From: Sphingobacteriales bacterium
GTDB taxonomy: Bacteria; Bacteroidota; Bacteroidia; Chitinophagales; LD1
DNA: 64,000 nucleotides
Direction: 5' to 3'
NCBI GenBank assembly: GCA_018262795.1
Contig: JADFDM010000006.1
Span: 1 to 64,000 of the forward strand
A model generated the notes under the pieces. That model saw only the letters and a program-made list of their open reading frames with translations, had not been told where the DNA came from and searched no databases. Shown here in pieces: positions 61,601 through 64,000 of the stretch. The position numbers were made by a program, and so were the translations under genes. Each line of letters begins with the position of its first letter. Position 1 is the first letter of the stretch.

Positions 61601-63652
61601 ACTTGGCAATTGACTTAGGGTAGTACAACCCATTTTAATAGTCAAGTCGTTATATGGTATGGTACTCGACTTCGATGCTATATTTAAAGCAATATCAGTA
61701 ATAGTACCGGCAGCAAGACCCATCGCTTGCAACTCCGAAGCTCTAAATAGATATTGAACTCTTCCATCATCCCAAAAGCCGGTGTAGGGGGTAGTATTAC
61801 TACTTGCATTGGCGGTACCTGAACCAATATCGGTAAGCACAAACTGACTCCCGGGTAAGCAAGGGTTTTGCGGATCGCTATTGGGGCCACACTCCACTGA
61901 CTTTACCACTGAGTTCAAAGTAACCGGTGAACCGGGGCAAACATAGTTGTCGGATGGGTTCACCACTATTTTAGGAGCTATTCCCTGTATCACAATCTGA
62001 ATGCTATCGTGAATGGTGCAACCACTGGCAGACTGCACGGTAACCTGATAAGTAGTAGTGGTAGTGGGTCTTACCACAGTGGACTGATCCACCGGGTTTT
62101 GAATTCCTGTGTTGACAGGTCCCCACAAATACGTAAAGGGCCCTTGCGAGGTAGGAGTAGGAGTTACTAATACAGAAGTACTGGCATTCAAACAAATGGT
62201 ATCATCAGGGGAGGAAGTACTAGTAGAGTAGGTGGGCACATTAAATATGGTGATCGTATCCCGATTCTTACATCCGCCCTGTAAATCACTTTGTACGTAA
62301 TAGGTAGTAGTGGTAGAAGGAGCAAAGTAAACAATAGAACTATCCGCATTAGCACTAATCATTCCGGTGGTAGGTGTCCAAGAGAAATGCGATCCTCCGG
62401 TGGCATACACCATTACGGGGCCCCCGCCCGTACAGTAGTATTTATCGGGACCCACTGTAGTACCGGGTAAAACGGTAATATCGTAAGTAAATAATTGAAG
62501 GCCGGTAATAGGACAGGCATTATCCTCAAACTGAACGGTAAAATATCTGAACCCTGTATCCGTGCCTAAAGGCATCCAGTTAAAGGTAACAAGCACGGAA
62601 TCTGGCCCTCCTACTTGGGTAGTAGTAAGTGTAGCTCCCGGTATGGAAGCCGCAATGTTAGAAGTAACAGTAACAGGTTGACCATCCGGATCTCTTACAC
62701 CAATAGTAAAGTTAACATTCTGTCCGGGGCAAACTCCCAAAGAGTTACAGTCCACCACTACACCACCCGATACATTTGAGTTGGTAAGGCAATTGCTCAC
62801 TATCGGAGCATTGTTCGAGCAGTTGATAATTACAATTTGAATATCCCGCATGGTAGTACCTATCAATTGTCCGTTTCGATATTCGCTAACTAACACATCC
62901 ACGACATAAACCCCTACCTGACTGGCCGTGAAAGTCATTTGACCCGTTTGAGGATCAAAATTAAAACCACCGTTGGTGGGCATAGGACTGGTGAAAGTGT
63001 AAGGTGCATTGTAAGGAATATTTCCGCCCAAATCGTCAATAGGAGGAATCAAAGAATACACTAAAGAATCACCGTCTGTATCTAATGCTCCGTGCGAATA
63101 GTTAACCGGTTGCCCTACACAAAAATAAGGAACCGGTAAGGAGGTAAAAGTAGGCGCACTTTCGCACGATACTAAGTTGCTGTTCAATGTTGCTCGCACC
63201 ATAAAGCCTTGCGAAGTAGCACTAACTATATTATTAGATTGGTTGCGACAGCAGTCGTCATAAGAAAAGGTATAAAGACCACAGCTTGGTTGCACCGTCA
63301 CCGTTCCTTCATAAACATATACCTGAACCCCGGGAAGGGAACCACCCTGACAGGTAGATAGTGCCGTTGGACAAAGTTGAGAAACTTCAATGCCGGAGGT
63401 TTGAGGATTAGCCGTGCAAGTGATTGTTTGCGTTCCGCAAGTGGAGGTGACATCTACAGGGATAGAAGTAGGGGCTGAAATACCGCTACAATCTCTATAT
63501 AGAGTAACAACTACCTGATATTGGTTTCCGCCTAAGCAATGAAAGGAGATATCGGAACCCATGATGTGCGAGGCAGATACGTTTGAATTCCCTGCTAAAA
63601 ACAATATGACCGCTAAAGCCAGTCTTGAAACAAGAGAAGATATTTTTTCCAT
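58634..63652 (-). CDS. Giant adhesin-like protein with gliding-type C-terminal sorting domain
   Basis: 1672 residues from the ATG at 63652 (the frame extends 12 codons upstream). Signal peptide (~1-27), then an N-terminal module (~28-270), Ig/PKD-like modules, a module at ~577-804 containing a jelly-roll-like fold, an NIDO-like beta-sandwich (~871-1061), and several further Ig-like repeats. The C-terminus (~1577-1672) has P-N-A-F-S-P-N-G-D-G-V-N-D and R-I-Y-N-R-W-G-Q-L-V-F: the gliding motility-associated C-terminal domain used as a type B T9SS signal. Followed by PorP/SprF and PorE-like genes, as in SprB-type loci. Function in adhesion or gliding is inferred. Confidence 0.93.
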   Translation of the reverse strand: MEKISSLVSRLALAVILFLAGNSNVSASHIMGSDISFHCLGGNQYQVVVTLYRDCSGISAPTSIPVDVTSTCGTQTITCTANPQTSGIEVSQLCPTALSTCQGGSLPGVQVYVYEGTVTVQPSCGLYTFSYDDCCRNQSNNIVSATSQGFMVRATLNSNLVSCESAPTFTSLPVPYFCVGQPVNYSHGALDTDGDSLVYSLIPPIDDLGGNIPYNAPYTFTSPMPTNGGFNFDPQTGQMTFTASQVGVYVVDVLVSEYRNGQLIGTTMRDIQIVIINCSNNAPIVSNCLTNSNVSGGVVVDCNSLGVCPGQNVNFTIGVRDPDGQPVTVTSNIAASIPGATLTTTQVGGPDSVLVTFNWMPLGTDTGFRYFTVQFEDNACPITGLQLFTYDITVLPGTTVGPDKYYCTGGGPVMVYATGGSHFSWTPTTGMISANADSSIVYFAPSTTTTYYVQSDLQGGCKNRDTITIFNVPTYSTSTSSPDDTICLNASTSVLVTPTPTSQGPFTYLWGPVNTGIQNPVDQSTVVRPTTTTTYQVTVQSASGCTIHDSIQIVIQGIAPKIVVNPSDNYVCPGSPVTLNSVVKSVECGPNSDPQNPCLPGSQFVLTDIGSGTANASSNTTPYTGFWDDGRVQYLFRASELQAMGLAAGTITDIALNIASKSSTIPYNDLTIKMGCTTLSQLPSSFVSGLSQVTNPVAYTTTTGWNTHTLDIPFNWDGFSNIIVEICYDNSNWSGYDNVFYTTTSFPNSVLWDNGDLSTSSGCTGLTTPVLGQNRPNMRFIMCVAPLSNYTFTWTGSDGTILPAVPNPTVNVNGNVSYTVMIDDGTCQGDTTIDLFVDSAVLVSAGNDTVICNSNAIQLNGEWLHPSAPVCSAAYTVATIPYALLTAQGTVTNVTSFTGGLDDGITPAIPMPFPFDFYCQPVSNFYICTNGFISFSGGNSTFVVSAIPNTNTPNNIIAFFWHDLNLNSGGTISYFVNGTAPNRVLVIRFNNVFFYGGSGFVDGQLQIYEDGDIEFHQTNFTSGNYTMGVENATGTVATTVPGANNQNVTFTGARAFRFSPITLGSQLQSILWTPSTGLSSDTILTPVASPTTTTDYVLTANFSNGCTTHDTVKVSIGNFPYTVSVSPDTICPRDTAQLFFNGDGVSYSWTPAGDLTSDSAQNPIATPAVTTQYFVTAFDSIGCRVDDSIQVTVKEHAPITLGQNDTICPNDSVILSPTGGPYLTYLWSTSATTPSISTANQTASSQNYWVRVNDGTCSFNSDTVNISEFVLAPIVVQPSGDTGVCIGDTIMLSADPGYVTYVWSNGSNSQQIGVSVAGDYSYMATDQNGCVLYAQDTAHVIAVQHPSADIIAASDSICVGQTGVTLHVNPVAGVVYTWEPGHVVADSLLVNTAGTYTLTANDNGCASTKDITIGSTNPPVLNLGADQNICGCDTAVILTSNVVGTYVWSTNDSTQSISVNVSGIYALTVTDNNQCTANDDVSIDLRCLTVDAIVADPPTGTIFVGQNAGLDVTSTSYVSVFDYSWSPSSFLDDSTKKSPSVQNALATTTYTVMVTDQQYGCIAYDTVTLAVIPPGLIPMPNAFSPNGDGVNDTYGPYIPTALQSFWTIVEMRIYNRWGQLVFNGNTDWDGYWSGVLQPTDTYIYYITLNGPDQNNPQSYINYNLTGSFTLLH

Positions 63653-63849
63653 AAAACGATTATGTGTCCGGAACGAGAATTGCAGCAAAAATAATTATTT
63701 AGTTAACACTGTTTAAGATAATCTAAAGAATTTCCACAATTAAGAGCCCGTTATTTTCTGCTGGCAAGAGCATTATGTTAATTATTCATTGCTAACTATT
63801 CATTGACAATTGCTGACGGGAATTGAACGCACCATATAACTGTGTGATA

Positions 63850-63880
63850 TTTGTTCAGATGTGTAAAGTTTATAGATTTG
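63850..63880 (+). promoter_or_regulatory. Bacteroidota-type promoter
   Basis: TTTG at 63850-63853, a 19-base spacer, and TAGATTTG at 63873-63880: a full match to the -33/-7 consensus (TTTG, TAnnTTTG) of the Bacteroidota housekeeping sigma factor. It lies 46 bases before the lipoprotein ATG at 63927. Confidence 0.85.
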
Positions 63881-63926
63881 CCACATTATTAAATAAACAA
63901 GCATTGCTTAACTAAAACCAAAAACC

Positions 63927-64000
63927 ATGAACAAGATTTTCAAAACATTCTTAGCTGTATTCGCATTTGTTACGGTAGCTTCCTTAATGTCCTGCACCAA
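63927..64000 (+). CDS. Lipoprotein gene, 5' end only
   Basis: The window holds only the first ~24 codons: M-N-K-I-F-K-T, a hydrophobic stretch and S-L-M-S-C-T, a lipobox with Cys23. An expressed, promoter-driven lipoprotein; nothing more can be said. Confidence 0.8.
   Translation, partial: MNKIFKTFLAVFAFVTVASLMSCT

Noticed and set aside
63689-63926. Small gene between the adhesin and the lipoprotein
   Set aside because: No open frame with a start and coding character; only a promoter is supported.

Overview
The window reads as chromosomal DNA of a Bacteroidota bacterium, probably of the Chitinophagales/Sphingobacteriia side (order-level placement is inference). The evidence is a complete type IX secretion/gliding core operon (porP-gldK-gldL-gldM-gldN), two secreted giants of Ig/PKD-like modules, one with a gliding-type C-terminal sorting domain and one running off the left edge, a metalloprotease with a type A sorting domain, a DUF2723 (GT117) membrane glycosyltransferase, TonB-dependent uptake, and one clean TTTG/N19/TAnnTTTG promoter. 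No transposase, integrase, phage gene, rRNA or CRISPR array is visible.

Layout. 1-5.3 kb: 5' part of a giant secreted protein (minus strand) with two LamG-like domains and the start of an 84-residue tandem repeat. 5.6-11.9 kb: acylphosphatase, a small exported protein of a family with a second copy at 42.4 kb, then a TonB receptor with an HmuTUV-like ABC importer (probably haem). 12-18 kb: a secreted EEP-fold hydrolase, then a dense thiol/sulfur block on the minus strand: three rhodanese genes (one fused to thioredoxin), two further thioredoxins, a DUF2892 membrane protein, a TPMT-family methyltransferase, OsmC, and ArsR and AraC regulators. 18-25.1 kb: pheT, an Omp28-like lipoprotein and DUF6029 barrel divergent from a TlpA-like thioredoxin, a decayed small gene and a glycerophosphodiesterase. 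25.3-27.3 kb: a small lipoprotein and an orphan MacB-type permease. 27.4-33.3 kb: the T9SS core operon. 33.3-38.3 kb: BamA-like barrel, DUF4271, a 55-residue lysine/alanine protein and uroporphyrinogen-III synthase, divergent from hemW. 38.3-47.4 kb: DUF1015, a small membrane protein, M43 protease, the second small-family copy, tRNA-Gln, GT117 and rlmB. 47.4-50.3 kb: two unrecognised genes, with a 24-bp direct repeat and a 21-nt tandem repeat, and a YceI-like protein. 50.1-55.3 kb: copper chaperone and CopA, then an SDR and an acyl-CoA dehydrogenase. 55.3-64 kb: a PorE-like OmpA protein, PorP/SprF and a 1672-residue adhesin-like protein, then the start of a lipoprotein gene.

How it fits together. 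Much of the window serves the cell envelope: the T9SS motor, its cargo, outer-membrane anchors and glycosylation. Haem is a second theme (possible haem uptake, HemD, HemW), and thiol/sulfane-sulfur handling a third. The most unusual signal is at 34.3 kb: the lysine/alanine-rich gene ends in a dnaX-type slippery heptamer (A AAA AAG) directly before its stop codon, and the -1 frame runs without a stop through a basic linker into HemD. This suggests either programmed -1 frameshifting giving a histone-tail-like/HemD fusion, or a one-base homopolymer change in a gene that is normally fused.
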